A stretch of DNA of 64,000 nt from Edaphosphingomonas laterariae. Its GTDB lineage: Bacteria > Pseudomonadota > Alphaproteobacteria > Sphingomonadales > Sphingomonadaceae. The translations under genes and the position numbers were made by a program. Positions within the stretch are counted from its first letter, which is position 1; the number at the start of each line of letters is the position of its first letter. The stretch spans positions 1 through 64,000 of the forward strand of contig NZ_FZOS01000013.1 in NCBI RefSeq assembly GCF_900188165.1, read 5' to 3'. Shown here one piece after another: positions 11,165 through 21,234 of this stretch. The notes below the pieces were generated by a model that was not told the origin of the DNA, did not search any database, and was given only the letters and a program-made list of their open reading frames with translations.

Positions 11165-11234
11165 TGTCGCTCCTCGTCGGCAATCGGTGCGAATTGGGGT
11201 AGACCATGACGGCCCTGTTTTGAACCTTGAGAGT

Positions 11235-12752
11235 ATGAAAATGGCACCAAGAGCCTCCGAAATGGGGATGGAGACGGCGAAAAAGACGAACGCGCACGGC
11301 ATCCGCCGGTGGTGGCAGCATCACGCCATCGCCACCGTCGATCATGTCGACGTGATCCAGAAAGTGCATGAAGAGTCCGCCTGGTCGCCGCGCTATCTGT
11401 TCATGATCCTGATGTCGGCGGGCATCGCGCTGCTAGGCCTGCTGCTCTCCTCGCCGGCCGTCGTCATCGGCGCCATGCTCATCTCGCCGCTGATGGGGCC
11501 GATCATCGGCGTCGGCTTCGCGCTGGCTCTGTTCGATTTCGACGAGCTGAAACGATCGGCCACCGCACTCGCGCTCGGCGCGGTGATCGCCGTGCTGTTC
11601 ACCGCGCTGATCGTCGCGGTCTCGCCGATCCAGACGGTCACGTCCGAAATCGCGGCCCGCACCCGGCCCAATCTGTTCGATCTGCTCGTCGCGCTCTTCT
11701 CCGCGCTGGCGGGCAGCTATGCGATGATCCGGGGCAAGAGCGGCACGATCGTCGGCGTCGCCATCGCCACCGCCTTGATGCCGCCGCTCGCCGTCGTCGG
11801 ATTCGGCCTCGCGACGTGGAACAGCGCGGTCTTCGGCGGCGCGCTGCTGCTGTTCATCACCAACCTCATCACCATCGCGCTCTCCGCCACGCTGATGGCC
11901 CGGCTCTACGGCTTCGCCTCGCACCTCTCGCCCAGCCAGTCACGCTGGCAGGGTGCATTGCTGATCGCGACGCTCGTCATCCTGTCGGTGCCGCTCGCGC
12001 TCACCCTGCGCCAGATCGCGTGGGAAACGCTGGCCGCCCGCCAGGCCCGCGATGTCGTCCGCGCCCAGTTCGCCGGCAATGCCCGGCTGTCCGACATCGA
12101 CGTGGATTATGCCGCCGAACCGCTCACCGTCCGCGCCGAGGTGCTGACCCCGGCGCTCGTCGCCAACGCCAATGCCAAGGCCATCGCCGAACTTAGCCGC
12201 CAGCTCGAACGGCCGGTGAATGTCGAAATCTATCAGGTCCGCATCGGCTCCGCCGCGCGCGACGCCGAAACGGCGGAGCTTGCCGCCGCGCAGGCCGGTG
12301 AACTCAGCCGGGTGCAGGAAAGCCAGGTCGCCACCCTGCTCGAACGCCTGTCGGTGGCGACCGGCGCGTCGAAGGAACAGGTGACGCTCGATCGCACCAA
12401 TCGCCGCGTCATCGTCGCCGCGACGCCGCTTCCCGGCGCCACGATGGCGGCCTATCGCCTGCTCGAACAACGCGCCGCCGCCAATATGACGGGCTGGTCG
12501 GTCACGCTGATCCCGCCGGCCGCGCCGCTGCCGTCCGTGCGCTTCACCGATGACGTGCCCGATGCCGCCGCGCTCGACACCGCCGCCTGGGCGCAAGCGC
12601 GCATTCGCGTGCCGATCGGCGTGGCCGGCGGCACGACCGCGCAGGCCGATGTGGTTCTCGATGAGTTGAAAACCCGCAAGGTGGATGCCCGCCGCAGCGG
12701 ATCGGCCGGCACGCTCCGTCTCGAATGGCTGGCCCCCGAGGAATCGGAATGA
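11235..12752 (+). CDS. DUF389 membrane protein
   Basis: A 505-residue protein of the DUF389 (TIGR00341-like) family. The cytoplasmic N-terminus is followed by roughly five to six membrane helices between residues about 50 and 265, with the family hallmarks SSPAVVIGAMLISPLMGPI and GVAIATALMPPLAVVGFGL. A long soluble C-terminal part follows, with repeated alpha/beta segments. The molecular function is not established. ATGs occur at 11235, 11241, 11262 and 11268; none has a clear ribosome site, so the start is uncertain. It is divergent from nhaA with only 70 bases between starts. Confidence 0.82.
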   Translation: MKMAPRASEMGMETAKKTNAHGIRRWWQHHAIATVDHVDVIQKVHEESAWSPRYLFMILMSAGIALLGLLLSSPAVVIGAMLISPLMGPIIGVGFALALFDFDELKRSATALALGAVIAVLFTALIVAVSPIQTVTSEIAARTRPNLFDLLVALFSALAGSYAMIRGKSGTIVGVAIATALMPPLAVVGFGLATWNSAVFGGALLLFITNLITIALSATLMARLYGFASHLSPSQSRWQGALLIATLVILSVPLALTLRQIAWETLAARQARDVVRAQFAGNARLSDIDVDYAAEPLTVRAEVLTPALVANANAKAIAELSRQLERPVNVEIYQVRIGSAARDAETAELAAAQAGELSRVQESQVATLLERLSVATGASKEQVTLDRTNRRVIVAATPLPGATMAAYRLLEQRAAANMTGWSVTLIPPAAPLPSVRFTDDVPDAAALDTAAWAQARIRVPIGVAGGTTAQADVVLDELKTRKVDARRSGSAGTLRLEWLAPEESE

Positions 12753-12764
12753 AGCGATGGCCGC

Positions 12765-13049
12765 TCAGTGCAGGCTGAGCGGCATCCGCACCTTCACCTT
12801 GGGCCCTTGCAGGCGCCAGCGCAGGCCATTGCGGTCATCGGCATAGCTGTCGGCCAGTTCGCCCAGCATCCAGCGCGATCGCGCCGCCTCGGCCACCGAT
12901 TCGCTTTCCACCGGCGATTTCCAGCGTTCGCTGATCACCACCGAACGCGCGGATGGCCGTGACGGGCTGGCGGGCGTGGCAGGCGCCGCCAGCGCGGTGC
13001 CGCCGCACAGGCAGCCCAGCATGCCAAGGATGAGATATTTCGAAAGCAT
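12765..13049 (-). CDS. Small exported protein of unknown function
   Basis: A 94-residue protein with a signal peptide: MLSKYLILGMLGCLCGGTALAA style hydrophobic stretch and an AxA cleavage site near residue 22. The mature part is short, basic and proline-rich at its start, then helical (SVAEAARSRWMLGELADSY). A cysteine pair in the signal region leaves lipoprotein processing possible but not clear. No domain is recognised. It lies 12 bases from the convergent DUF389 gene and 71 bases after uvrB on the same strand. Confidence 0.6.
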   Translation of the reverse strand: MLSKYLILGMLGCLCGGTALAAPATPASPSRPSARSVVISERWKSPVESESVAEAARSRWMLGELADSYADDRNGLRWRLQGPKVKVRMPLSLH

Positions 13050-13120
13050 CGGCAGGCCAGTCCCAATGACCTCCCGATGATAATGCCTCAGATCGCCTGC
13101 GGTTCCGCGATTTCCGTGCG

Positions 13121-15310
13121 CTAGCGCCGCCCGCCGAACTTGCGCTGCGTCTTGCCGAAGCGGGTCTTGCGCGTGCCCGGCTTGCCCTCGGTCGAATGCC
13201 CCCTGATCGGCGCACGATGCTCCTCGACCGGCAGGCCCAGTTCCTGCTGCTCGAGCCGGCGAATCTCGTCGCGCAGCCGGCCGGCTTCCTCGAACTCCAG
13301 GTCGGCGGCGGCCTTGCGCATCCGGCCCTCCAGTTCCTCGATATAGCCGCGCAGATTATGGCCGACCATGTGGGGCCGATCCTCGATGCCGGTGTCGACC
13401 GTCACCTGGTCCTTCGACGCCAGATGGCCGACAATGTCCGCCACCGCGCGCTTCACGCTCTCCGGCGTGATGCCGTGCGCTATATTATATTCGACCTGCT
13501 TTTCGCGGCGGCGCTGGGTTTCCGCCATGGCGCGTTCCATCGATCCGGTGATCCGGTCGGCATAGAGGATCACCTTGCCCTCGGCGTTGCGCGCCGCACG
13601 ACCGATCGTCTGAATCAGCGAGGTTTCCGATCGCAGGAAGCCTTCCTTGTCGGCATCGAGGATCGCCACCAGCCCGCATTCGGGAATGTCGAGGCCTTCG
13701 CGCAGCAGGTTGATGCCGACCAAAATGTCATAGACGCCAAGGCGCAGGTCGCGGATCAGTTCGATGCGCTCCAGCGTCTCGACGTCGCTATGCATGTAGC
13801 GGACCTTCAGCCCCGCCTCGTGCAGATATTCGGTCAGGTCCTCCGCCATCCGCTTGGTCAGCGTCGTCACCAGCGCGCGATAGCCCTGTTCGGCCACCGC
13901 GCGGCATTCGCGCACCAGATCGTCCACCTGGTCTTCCACCGGCCGCACTTCCACCGGCGGGTCAATCAGCCCGGTCGGGCGGATCACCTGTTCGACGAAG
14001 ACGCCGCCGGTCTGCTCCATCTCCCACGAACCCGGCGTCGCCGAAACGCACACCGTCTGCGGGCGCATCGCATCCCATTCGTTGAAGCGCAGCGGCCGGT
14101 TGTCGATGCAGCTCGGCAGGCGGAAGCCATATTCGGCCAGCGTGATCTTCCGCCGATGATCGCCCCGCGCCATGCCGCCGACCTGGGGCACCGTCTGGTG
14201 GCTTTCATCGACGAACAACAGCGCATTTTCAGGCAGATATTCGAACAGCGTCGGCGGTGGCTCACCCGGAAGGCGGCCGGTCAGAAAGCGGCTGTAATTT
14301 TCGATGCCCGCGCAGCTTCCGGTCGCCGCGATCATCTCCAGGTCGAAATTCGTCCGCTGCTCCAGCCGCTGCGCCTCCAGCAACTTGCCCTCGGTCTGCA
14401 ATTCCTTCAGCCGCTCGCCCAGCTCGTGGCGGATCGCCTCGCTCGCCTGCTTCAGGGTCGGCCCCGGCGTCACATAATGGCTGTTGGCATAGACGCGGAT
14501 CGAATCGAGCGACGCCGCCTTCTTGCCGGTCAGCGGGTCGAACTCGGTGATCTCCTCGATCTCGTCGCCGAAAAAACCGATCCGCCAGGCCGAATCCTCA
14601 TAATGCGACGGGAAGATCTCCAGATTGTCGCCGCGCACGCGAAACGTGCCGCGGGTGAAGGCCTGATCATTGCGCTTATACTGCAGCGCCACCAGCTTGC
14701 GGATGATCTCGCGCTGGTCGACCGTCTGACCTTTCTTCAGGTCGAAGATCATCGCCGAATAGGTCTCGACCGATCCGATGCCATAGAGGCACGAAACCGA
14801 CGCGACGATCAGCACATCGTCGCGCTCCAGCAGCGATCGGGTGGCCGAATGGCGCATCCGGTCGATCGCCTCGTTGATCGACGATTCCTTTTCTATGTAG
14901 GTGTCGGTCCGTGGCACATAGGCCTCGGGCTGGTAATAATCATAATAGCTAACGAAGAACTCGACCGCATTGTCGGGGAAGAAGCTCTTGAACTCGCCAT
15001 AAAGCTGGGCGGCCAGGATCTTGTTCGGCGCCAGCACCAAGGCGGGGCGCTGCAGCGCCTCGACCACCTTGGCCATGGTGAAGGTCTTGCCCGAACCGGT
15101 GACGCCCAGCAGCACCTGATCGCGCTCGCCCGCCTGCGCCTGTTCCACCAGTTCCGCGATCGCGCCGGGCTGGTCGCCCGAAGGCTGATAGTCCGAAACC
15201 AGTTTGAACGGCTTGCCACCTTCCGCCTTGGGCGGCCGCTCGGGCCGGTGGGGAACGAAGCTGTCGCCGGTTTCCGGTTCGGCCAGGCTGGTGCGAATCT
15301 GGATTGCCAT
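13121..15310 (-). CDS. uvrB: UvrABC excinuclease subunit B
   Basis: A 729-residue nucleotide-excision repair helicase-like protein that verifies damage delivered by UvrA and recruits UvrC. Walker [11 protein letters not shown] lies near residue 68, the beta-hairpin region includes [20 protein letters not shown], and the DEAD-like box is FVDESH. The helicase C-terminal motif is QTIGRAARN, and a UVR motif near residues 650-685 (LEEAG-type [19 protein letters not shown]) binds UvrC. A basic tail of about 35 residues makes it longer than E. coli UvrB. A LexA-like site sits just upstream. Confidence 0.96.
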   Translation of the reverse strand: MAIQIRTSLAEPETGDSFVPHRPERPPKAEGGKPFKLVSDYQPSGDQPGAIAELVEQAQAGERDQVLLGVTGSGKTFTMAKVVEALQRPALVLAPNKILAAQLYGEFKSFFPDNAVEFFVSYYDYYQPEAYVPRTDTYIEKESSINEAIDRMRHSATRSLLERDDVLIVASVSCLYGIGSVETYSAMIFDLKKGQTVDQREIIRKLVALQYKRNDQAFTRGTFRVRGDNLEIFPSHYEDSAWRIGFFGDEIEEITEFDPLTGKKAASLDSIRVYANSHYVTPGPTLKQASEAIRHELGERLKELQTEGKLLEAQRLEQRTNFDLEMIAATGSCAGIENYSRFLTGRLPGEPPPTLFEYLPENALLFVDESHQTVPQVGGMARGDHRRKITLAEYGFRLPSCIDNRPLRFNEWDAMRPQTVCVSATPGSWEMEQTGGVFVEQVIRPTGLIDPPVEVRPVEDQVDDLVRECRAVAEQGYRALVTTLTKRMAEDLTEYLHEAGLKVRYMHSDVETLERIELIRDLRLGVYDILVGINLLREGLDIPECGLVAILDADKEGFLRSETSLIQTIGRAARNAEGKVILYADRITGSMERAMAETQRRREKQVEYNIAHGITPESVKRAVADIVGHLASKDQVTVDTGIEDRPHMVGHNLRGYIEELEGRMRKAAADLEFEEAGRLRDEIRRLEQQELGLPVEEHRAPIRGHSTEGKPGTRKTRFGKTQRKFGGRR

Positions 15311-15328
15311 CGCCGTCGAATATGGGAT

Positions 15329-15343
15329 GTTGCCGCTTCGTTC
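15329..15343. promoter_or_regulatory. Near-consensus LexA box between uvrB and DUF3617 gene
   Basis: GTTG-CCGCTTC-GTTC matches the alphaproteobacterial LexA operator GTTC-N7-GTTC at seven of eight defined positions. It lies 19-33 bases upstream of the uvrB ATG (minus strand) and 21 bases before the plus-strand lipoprotein gene. SOS control of uvrB is inferred; one mismatch leaves it uncertain. Confidence 0.35.
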
Positions 15344-15363
15344 GCAATCGTGGGGGCACCTCG

Positions 15364-15915
15364 ATGAACTCTCGGATCCATTCTCGCACGCTGATTCTCG
15401 TTTCGCTGCTTGCGCTCGCCGCCTGCGGCAAGGCCACCGACAAGAAAGCCGAAGAGGCAGCGGAGGCGAGCCCGGCGCCCACCGTGGTCGATCAGGTGCG
15501 GATCAAGGCCGGGGCTTGGGATGCGACGACCGAAATCGTCTCGATGGAGATCAGCGGCGTCGATCCCGCGATGCTGAAATCGAATATCGGCCGCAAAACC
15601 AATTTCAAGAATTGCGTGACGCCCGAACAGGCCGAGCGCCCGCCGGCCGACTTCTTCGCCCATCCCGACGTCAAGAGCGGCAATTGCAAGTCGGAGAAGT
15701 TCGACATGGCGGGCGGCAAGCTCGACGCCGTCATCGTCTGCGACGCAGGCCAGGGCCAGAGCGGGCCGATGCGAATGGCGATGGCCGGCAACTACGATGC
15801 CGACGCTTATGATCTGACGATGACCATGACCGGCGAAGGCGCGCAAGGTGCCGGCGCGATGAAGATGGTCGTTCGGTCCAGCGGCCGCCATGTCGCCGAC
15901 ATGTGTGAAGGCTGA
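15364..15915 (+). CDS. DUF3617 family lipoprotein
   Basis: A 183-residue exported protein. A signal peptide with lipobox LAAC ends near residue 19, followed by a low-complexity Lys/Glu/Ala linker. The mature domain has the DUF3617 pattern: an [17 protein letters not shown] start, paired cysteines ([27 protein letters not shown]), and an antiparallel sheet ending [10 protein letters not shown]. Function is unknown; proteins of this family are common and often multiple in sphingomonads. GGGGG lies seven bases before the chosen ATG. It is divergent from uvrB. Confidence 0.78.
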   Translation: MNSRIHSRTLILVSLLALAACGKATDKKAEEAAEASPAPTVVDQVRIKAGAWDATTEIVSMEISGVDPAMLKSNIGRKTNFKNCVTPEQAERPPADFFAHPDVKSGNCKSEKFDMAGGKLDAVIVCDAGQGQSGPMRMAMAGNYDADAYDLTMTMTGEGAQGAGAMKMVVRSSGRHVADMCEG

Positions 15916-16020
15916 GGCAGGCGCCCCCATCGCGTCGATCGATGCAGCCGGGCCATTTCGGCCAGCGGCCGGTTGCTTTATACCACCAAGGGTCGCGAAG
16001 CGTGACGGAGGCAATGCCAG

Positions 16021-16869
16021 ATGCCTGTCCTGACGGTACGTGAAGTTGGTAATTATCTTCATTTCGATGCGGACGAATGCCAGGCAGCGGGCGAAGCGCG
16101 CGCCGCGGCTTATGCTGCGGCCAACCCCTTTCCCCATGCGGTGATCGACGATTTCCTCGATGCCGGGCTGCTCCGCCGGGTGCTCAGCGAATTTCCGTCG
16201 ACCACGGGGCGCAACCATTTCAACCGCGATCAGGAACGGCTGAAATATCAGTTCCATCCCAACACCGTCGAAAGCGGGCTGGTGCGCAACCTGCTGGCGG
16301 AGCTCAACAGCGATGCCTTCATCCGCTTCGTCGAGGCGATTTCAGGGATCAAAGGCCTGATTCCCGATCCCTATTATCTCGGCGGCGGCCTTCACGAGAT
16401 TCGCACCGGCGGCCATCTGTCGGTGCATGCCGATTTCAACATTCACGGCCGGATGCAAGTCGAGCGGCGGCTCAACCTGCTGATCTATCTGAATGAAGAC
16501 TGGCCGGAGGAATATGGCGGCAACCTCGAGCTGTGGGACAAGGAGATGAAGGCCCGCCAGCATTCGGTGGCGCCGCTGCTTGGCCGCGCCGTGCTGTTCA
16601 ACACCGCGCTCGACAGTTTTCACGGCCACCCGGAGCCATTGGCCTGCCCGCCCGATCGCGCCCGCCGCTCGATCGCGCTTTATTATTACACGGCCTTCCC
16701 GGATGGCGCCGGGGCGGTGCCCGAACGCACCACCGTCTTCCGTCCGCGCCCCGGAACGCATGATCGCACCGACTGGCAGGTCAAGCGCCACCATTTCGTC
16801 AATGATTGGGTGCCCCGCCGATTGCAGCCGCTGACCCGCAAGGTGATGCGGCGCGTCGGTCTCGGCTGA
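16021..16869 (+). CDS. 2OG-Fe(II) oxygenase family protein
   Basis: A 282-residue non-haem iron dioxygenase. The iron ligands are His136 and Asp138 in SVHADFNIH and a distal His in DSFHGHPEP; an Arg in RARRSIALYYY should bind 2-oxoglutarate. The N-terminal part (NPFPHAVIDDFLDAGLL) is the usual lead-in for the prolyl-4-hydroxylase-like, SM-20 type subfamily. The target (protein prolyl or small molecule) is unknown. GGAGG precedes the ATG. It stands alone; downstream hairpins separate it from the convergent small gene. Confidence 0.82.
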   Translation: MPVLTVREVGNYLHFDADECQAAGEARAAAYAAANPFPHAVIDDFLDAGLLRRVLSEFPSTTGRNHFNRDQERLKYQFHPNTVESGLVRNLLAELNSDAFIRFVEAISGIKGLIPDPYYLGGGLHEIRTGGHLSVHADFNIHGRMQVERRLNLLIYLNEDWPEEYGGNLELWDKEMKARQHSVAPLLGRAVLFNTALDSFHGHPEPLACPPDRARRSIALYYYTAFPDGAGAVPERTTVFRPRPGTHDRTDWQVKRHHFVNDWVPRRLQPLTRKVMRRVGLG

Positions 16870-16893
16870 GCCGCCTGACGATCGGAACACGCC

Positions 16894-16952
16894 GGCGCCT
16901 ATCTAGGCGCCCTCGCGCAAGCCACCACCCGCCGCACATGCGCGGCGGGTGG
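16894..16952. terminator. Two hairpins between convergent genes
   Basis: GGCGCCTA-TC-TAGGCGCC at 16894-16911 and an 11-base-pair perfect stem at 16925-16952 (CCACCCGCCGC with GCGGCGGGTGG, loop ACATGC) fill the gap between two genes that end toward each other. Neither is followed by a T run, so classical intrinsic termination is uncertain; they may block antisense read-through or protect 3' ends. Confidence 0.4.
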
Positions 16953-16960
16953 CAGGTGCA

Positions 16961-17236
16961 TCATAGCGCGCAGGGAGCGCCTTCGGCCGTGCCGCCGCAG
17001 GCGCCGATATTGGTGTTCGAACGGATATTTTCACGTTCGCGCCGCCATTCGCGCACGGTCTTGCAGGTTTTGTAGCTGGCCACCAGCGAACCGATCTTGT
17101 TGAACTTCTTGCAGACGATCCGATCCTCCTTGTCGCCCGCCCGTTCCGGCGCATCCACCGATTCGCGCGCCTGCGGTTCGGCCGACGCCTGCGTCGCCGC
17201 CATCAGCAAAGCCGCAGCAAACACAATTCGCAGCAT
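16961..17236 (-). CDS. Small exported protein of unknown function
   Basis: A 91-residue protein with a clear signal peptide (LRIVFAAALLMAATQASA, cleavage near residue 18-20). The mature part is charged and carries four cysteines (IVCKKF, KTCKTV, GACGG, APCAL), suggesting two disulfides in the periplasm; CKKFNKIGSLVASYKTCKT resembles small secreted proteins seen repeatedly in sphingomonads. An upstream GTG at 17242 is possible, but GGGGAA is best spaced for the ATG at 17236. No function is assigned. It is divergent from hisC. Confidence 0.6.
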   Translation of the reverse strand: MLRIVFAAALLMAATQASAEPQARESVDAPERAGDKEDRIVCKKFNKIGSLVASYKTCKTVREWRRERENIRSNTNIGACGGTAEGAPCAL

Positions 17237-17447
17237 TATCACTTCCCCAACTCATTTCCCGATGCGGGACTGACATGAATTTCAGCAGCGGTAAATATCA
17301 TCTTTGCAGGCTTACGTCTGTTCTTTCGCCGACTTCGTTCCGCGTGGGAAATCAGCACGAACACGCGTCGGCGGCTTCATATGAACCTCATCGCCCGCAC
17401 CTGCTTTGGGATGCAATTCGCGCAGCGCTGCGCTAAGGCCCCGGCCC

Positions 17448-18548
17448 ATGACTGCGCCCAAGCCCAAGCCCTGGATCGACGCCATCGCGCCTTATGTGCC
17501 CGGCCGGTCCACCACCGATGACGGCCGCAAGGTCGCCAAGCTGTCGTCCAACGAAAATCCGCTCGGCACGGGCGATGCGGCGCGCGCCGCCTTCGCCGCC
17601 GGCGCGACATCGCTCGATCGCTATCCCGATGCCGGCGCGACGGCGCTGCGTGAACGGATCGCGGCGCATTACGGGCTCGATCCCGCGCGCGTGATCCACG
17701 GTACCGGGTCCGACGAAGTGCTCCACCTCGCCGCCGGCGCCTTTGCCGGTGTCGGCGATGAAGTGCTGTTCGTCCGCTACGGCTTCTCGGTCTATCCCAT
17801 CGCCGCCCGCCGCGTCGGCGCGACCCCGGTCGAAGCACTCGACAAGGATTATGCGACCTGCGTCGATACGCTGCTGGCGCATGTCACCGAACGCACCCGC
17901 GTCGTCTTTCTCGCCAATCCCAACAACCCGACCGGCACCTTCCTGCCGCGTGGCGAACTGCTCCGGCTCCATGCCAGCCTGCCTTCGGATTGCCTGTTCG
18001 TCGTCGATCAGGCCTATGCCGAATATCTCGATCCGGCGGACGATGACGGCGCGTTCGAACTGGCGCAGAACGCGTCCAATGTTCTCGTCACCCGCACCTT
18101 CTCCAAGATTTTCGGGCTGGCAGCCGAACGGATCGGCTGGGGCTATGGCCCGGCGCCGGTGATCCAGGCGATGCACAAGATCCGCGCGCCGTTCAACGTC
18201 ACCACCGCCGGCCAGATGGCCGCCATCGCCGCGCTCGACGACACCGCCTTCGTCACGCACAGCCGCGAGCATAATGATCGCTGGCGGGCCTGGCTGGAAA
18301 GCGAGATCGCCAGCCTTGGCAATGCCGGGCTGCGGGCGATTCCGTCCAAGGCGAACTTCATCCTCGTCCTGTTCGAAGGCAAGGTTTCGGCAGAGCAGGC
18401 CTATAAGGAGCTGATGGACCACGGCTATATCGTCCGCTGGCTGCCCGGCCAGGGCCTGCCACAGGCGCTCCGCATCACCATCGGCACGGAAGCAGAGACG
18501 CGCGGCCTTGCCGCCGCGTTGCGCCAGATCGTCGGCGAAGCGAACTGA
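17448..18548 (+). CDS. hisC: Histidinol-phosphate / aromatic aminotransferase
   Basis: A 366-residue PLP-dependent fold-type I aminotransferase. The N-terminus ([11 protein letters not shown]) and [15 protein letters not shown] define the HisC branch. [13 protein letters not shown] holds the substrate-binding Asn, and [16 protein letters not shown] supplies the PLP lysine. It catalyses histidinol-phosphate:2-oxoglutarate transamination and in related bacteria also acts on aromatic amino acids. The stop shares a base with the start of the next gene, a prephenate dehydrogenase, so a role in tyrosine and phenylalanine synthesis is likely in addition to histidine. Confidence 0.92.
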   Translation: MTAPKPKPWIDAIAPYVPGRSTTDDGRKVAKLSSNENPLGTGDAARAAFAAGATSLDRYPDAGATALRERIAAHYGLDPARVIHGTGSDEVLHLAAGAFAGVGDEVLFVRYGFSVYPIAARRVGATPVEALDKDYATCVDTLLAHVTERTRVVFLANPNNPTGTFLPRGELLRLHASLPSDCLFVVDQAYAEYLDPADDDGAFELAQNASNVLVTRTFSKIFGLAAERIGWGYGPAPVIQAMHKIRAPFNVTTAGQMAAIAALDDTAFVTHSREHNDRWRAWLESEIASLGNAGLRAIPSKANFILVLFEGKVSAEQAYKELMDHGYIVRWLPGQGLPQALRITIGTEAETRGLAAALRQIVGEAN

Positions 18549-19456
18549 TGCTGCCCTTCGCGCGCGTCTCGATCATCGGGCTCGGGCTGATCGGCTCGTC
18601 GATCGCGCGCGCCGTGCGGCAGCATATGCCGACGGTGCAGCTGACGGGACATGACGGCGATCCCGCCGTTCGCCACCGCGCGCGCGAAATCGATCTGGTC
18701 GACGATATCGCCGACACGCCCGGCGCCGCCGTCACCGATGCCGATCTCGTCATCCTGTGCGTGCCCGTCGGCGCGATGGGCCCCGTGGCCGAAGCGATCG
18801 CGCCGGAGCTTCCCGCCGATGCCATCGTCAGCGATGTCGGATCGTCCAAGGCGGGCGTCGCGGCGGCGCTGGCCGCCGCCCTGCCCGGCGCCACCATCAT
18901 CCCGGCCCACCCCGTCGCTGGCACCGAGAATAGCGGACCCGACGCGGGTTTCGCCTCGCTCTTCCACGGGCGCTGGTGCATCCTCACGCCGCCCGAAGGC
19001 GCATCGGAAGCAGCCGTCGCGCGTCTCGCCGCTTTCTGGGAAGGGCTTGGCGCCAAGGTCGAGACGATGGACGCGCGCCATCACGATCTCGTCCTCGCGG
19101 TGACGAGCCACCTGCCCCACCTGATCGCCTACACCATCGTCGGCACCGCCTCCGATCTCGAAGAGGTGACGCAGAGCGAGGTGATCAAATATTCGGCCGG
19201 CGGCTTTCGCGATTTCACCCGCATTGCCGCGTCCGATCCGACGATGTGGCGCGATGTCTTCATCGCCAACAAGGATGCGGTGCTGGAAATGCTCCAGCGC
19301 TTCTCCGAGGATATCACCGCGCTGCAGCGCGCGATCCGCTGGGGCGATGGCGACACGCTGTTCGAACTGTTCACCCGCACCCGCGCCATCCGCCGCTCGA
19401 TCATCGAGCAGGGCCAGGACGATGCCCGCCCCGATTTCGGCCGCAGCCACGACTGA
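18548..19456 (+). CDS. tyrC: Prephenate/arogenate (cyclohexadienyl) dehydrogenase
   Basis: A 302-residue NAD(P)-dependent dehydrogenase of tyrosine biosynthesis. The Rossmann motif SIIGLGLIGSSIA starts near residue 8, SDVGSSKAGV near 97 and PAHPVAGTENSGPD near 118 bind prephenate, and the helical C-terminal domain carries the conserved HHDLVLAVTSHLPHLIAY. No fused chorismate mutase or ACT domain is seen. Start and upstream hisC stop overlap (TGATG), so the two are translationally coupled; pairing with a HisC-type aminotransferase is also described in Zymomonas. A strong terminator follows. Confidence 0.93.
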   Translation: MLPFARVSIIGLGLIGSSIARAVRQHMPTVQLTGHDGDPAVRHRAREIDLVDDIADTPGAAVTDADLVILCVPVGAMGPVAEAIAPELPADAIVSDVGSSKAGVAAALAAALPGATIIPAHPVAGTENSGPDAGFASLFHGRWCILTPPEGASEAAVARLAAFWEGLGAKVETMDARHHDLVLAVTSHLPHLIAYTIVGTASDLEEVTQSEVIKYSAGGFRDFTRIAASDPTMWRDVFIANKDAVLEMLQRFSEDITALQRAIRWGDGDTLFELFTRTRAIRRSIIEQGQDDARPDFGRSHD

Positions 19457-19507
19457 AAGATTGGGGAATTCGCGGCGACGACCCCACGTCGCCGCCACCC
19501 AGAATAG

Positions 19508-19545
19508 AAAAGGCCCGCCCCGGAACACACCGGAGCGGGCCTTTT
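19508..19545. terminator. Bidirectional terminator between tyrC and APC permease gene
   Basis: A 16-base-pair inverted repeat with a single mismatch, loop AACACA, begins with AAAA and ends with TTTT. The symmetrical A and T runs let it act as an intrinsic terminator on both strands, ending hisC-tyrC from the left and the permease gene (stop at 19570) from the right. Confidence 0.87.
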
Positions 19546-19569
19546 CCTTGTGCTTGGGACGTCCGCCGA

Positions 19570-21132
19570 TCAGGCGTTGAACGGCCGCTCCACCTCCTGC
19601 GGCGGCGGTGGGGCGTCCGCATCGGTTTCATGGACCTCGACCAGCCCGCGACCGAGATGGCTCGCGCGATAGCCATAAGCGAAATAGAGCAGCAGGCCCA
19701 CGCCACCCCAGATCGGCAGCACCATCTGCGCCTCGAACGGCAGGCTCAGATAAAGGCCGACGCAGCCGATCACCGTCGCCGACGCGACGAGCCACAAGGC
19801 AGGCGTGCGGAACGGCCGGTGACGGTTGGGTTCGCGACGACGCAGCACGACGACGCAGATGGCGACGGCCACGAATGCCGCAAGCGTGCCGGCATTGGCG
19901 ATATCAGCAAGCTTGCCGACCGGCAGGAACGCCGCCGCCAGCGTCACGCCGATGCCGGTGATCGCGGTGATGATGTGCGGCGTCTTCCACTTCGGATGGA
20001 CGGTCGACAGCTTCTCCGGCAGCAAGCCGTCGCGCGACATCACGAAGAACATGCGCGTCTGGCCATAGATCATCACCAGGATGACCGACGGCAGCGCCAG
20101 GAAGGCGGCGAGGCCGATCAGATTGCCGAAATTGAGATAGCCGATCTCGCGCAGCACGTGCGCCAGCGCTTCCTTGGAACAGGACAACGGCTCATGACCA
20201 AGCGCCGCCAGCTCGGTGCAGCGCGCCGAAAGCCCGGCCGAACCCGGCGCCAGCCACTCGCCCATCGCACTCGTCACCGGCTGCGAGCCAAGCGGCGAGC
20301 CGATCGCACCGGCAGCGACGAGCATGTAGAAGACGGTGCAGATCGCAAGCGAACCGATCAGGCCGATCGGCACGTTGCGCTGGGGATTCTTGGTTTCCTC
20401 GGCGGCGGTCGAAACCGCGTCGAAGCCGACATAGGCAAAGAAGATCGAAGCCGCGGCGCCGATCACGCCGGCGCCGTTATGGCCGGCCCAGCCCATTGGC
20501 GTGAACGGCTCGAAATTCTCCATCTTCATGACCGGAATGGCGAGGACGATGAAAACGGTCAGCGCGGTCACCTTGATCGCGACGAGAACCGCGTTGACCC
20601 GCGCGCTCTCGGTCGTGCCGCGGATGAGGAGTCCGGTGATGAGCAGGGCGATGAACACCGCCGGCAGGTTGATGACGCCGCCCGCAAACGGGCCGGCGAT
20701 CAATTCGGTTGGCAATTCAATCCCGAACCACCCCCGCAACTGCCCGACGAAATAGCCGGACCAGCCGACCGAAACGGCGGATGCGGCCACCGCATATTCC
20801 AGCACCAGCGCCCAGCCGACCAGCCAGGCCAGCATCTCGCCCATCACGGCATAGCTGTAGGTATAGGCCGATCCCGAAACCGGCAGCATCGAGGCGAGTT
20901 CGGAATAGCAGAGCGCGGCGACGGCGCAGACCGCGCCGGCGATGACGAAGCTGATCATCATGCCCGGCCCCGCCTTCTGCGCGGCTTCGGAGGTCAGCAC
21001 GAAAATGCCGGTGCCGATGATGGCGCCCACCCCCAGCAGGGTGAGTTGCAATGCACCGAGCGATCGGTGCAGCGATTTCTTTTCTGCGGTACGCAGAATG
21101 GCGTCGAGCGGTTTGACGCGGCCAAATATCAT
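19570..21132 (-). CDS. APC superfamily amino acid permease
   Basis: A 520-residue inner-membrane transporter with about twelve helices. GVGAIIGTGIFVLT near residue 36 is the conserved first-helix motif of APC transporters, and AYVGFDAVSTAAEETKNPQRN is typical of the cationic amino acid transporter/YfnA branch. A longer periplasmic loop around residues 275-310 contains two cysteines. The start at 21132 has GGGGAA eight bases upstream. The substrate is unknown; neutral or cationic amino acids are likely. It follows the HIT gene on the same strand after about 100 bases. Confidence 0.88.
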   Translation of the reverse strand: MIFGRVKPLDAILRTAEKKSLHRSLGALQLTLLGVGAIIGTGIFVLTSEAAQKAGPGMMISFVIAGAVCAVAALCYSELASMLPVSGSAYTYSYAVMGEMLAWLVGWALVLEYAVAASAVSVGWSGYFVGQLRGWFGIELPTELIAGPFAGGVINLPAVFIALLITGLLIRGTTESARVNAVLVAIKVTALTVFIVLAIPVMKMENFEPFTPMGWAGHNGAGVIGAAASIFFAYVGFDAVSTAAEETKNPQRNVPIGLIGSLAICTVFYMLVAAGAIGSPLGSQPVTSAMGEWLAPGSAGLSARCTELAALGHEPLSCSKEALAHVLREIGYLNFGNLIGLAAFLALPSVILVMIYGQTRMFFVMSRDGLLPEKLSTVHPKWKTPHIITAITGIGVTLAAAFLPVGKLADIANAGTLAAFVAVAICVVVLRRREPNRHRPFRTPALWLVASATVIGCVGLYLSLPFEAQMVLPIWGGVGLLLYFAYGYRASHLGRGLVEVHETDADAPPPPQEVERPFNA

Positions 21133-21234
21133 TGAGGTGCTTCCCCGAGGCGATCGGAGCATGGCCACATCTGCGGTCATGACCGGAAATAATGTTGCAA
21201 AGAGCCTAAAGGCTAATCTTCACCACGCAACAGA

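Noticed and set aside
13196-15367. Open frame of about 720 codons on the plus strand
   Set aside because: Antisense to uvrB; repetitive Arg/Gln/Leu composition and no family match.
17243-17447. Attenuator or leader peptide before hisC
   Set aside because: No histidine- or aromatic-rich short frame and no alternative hairpins with a T run were found in this 205-base gap; no other clear signal seen.
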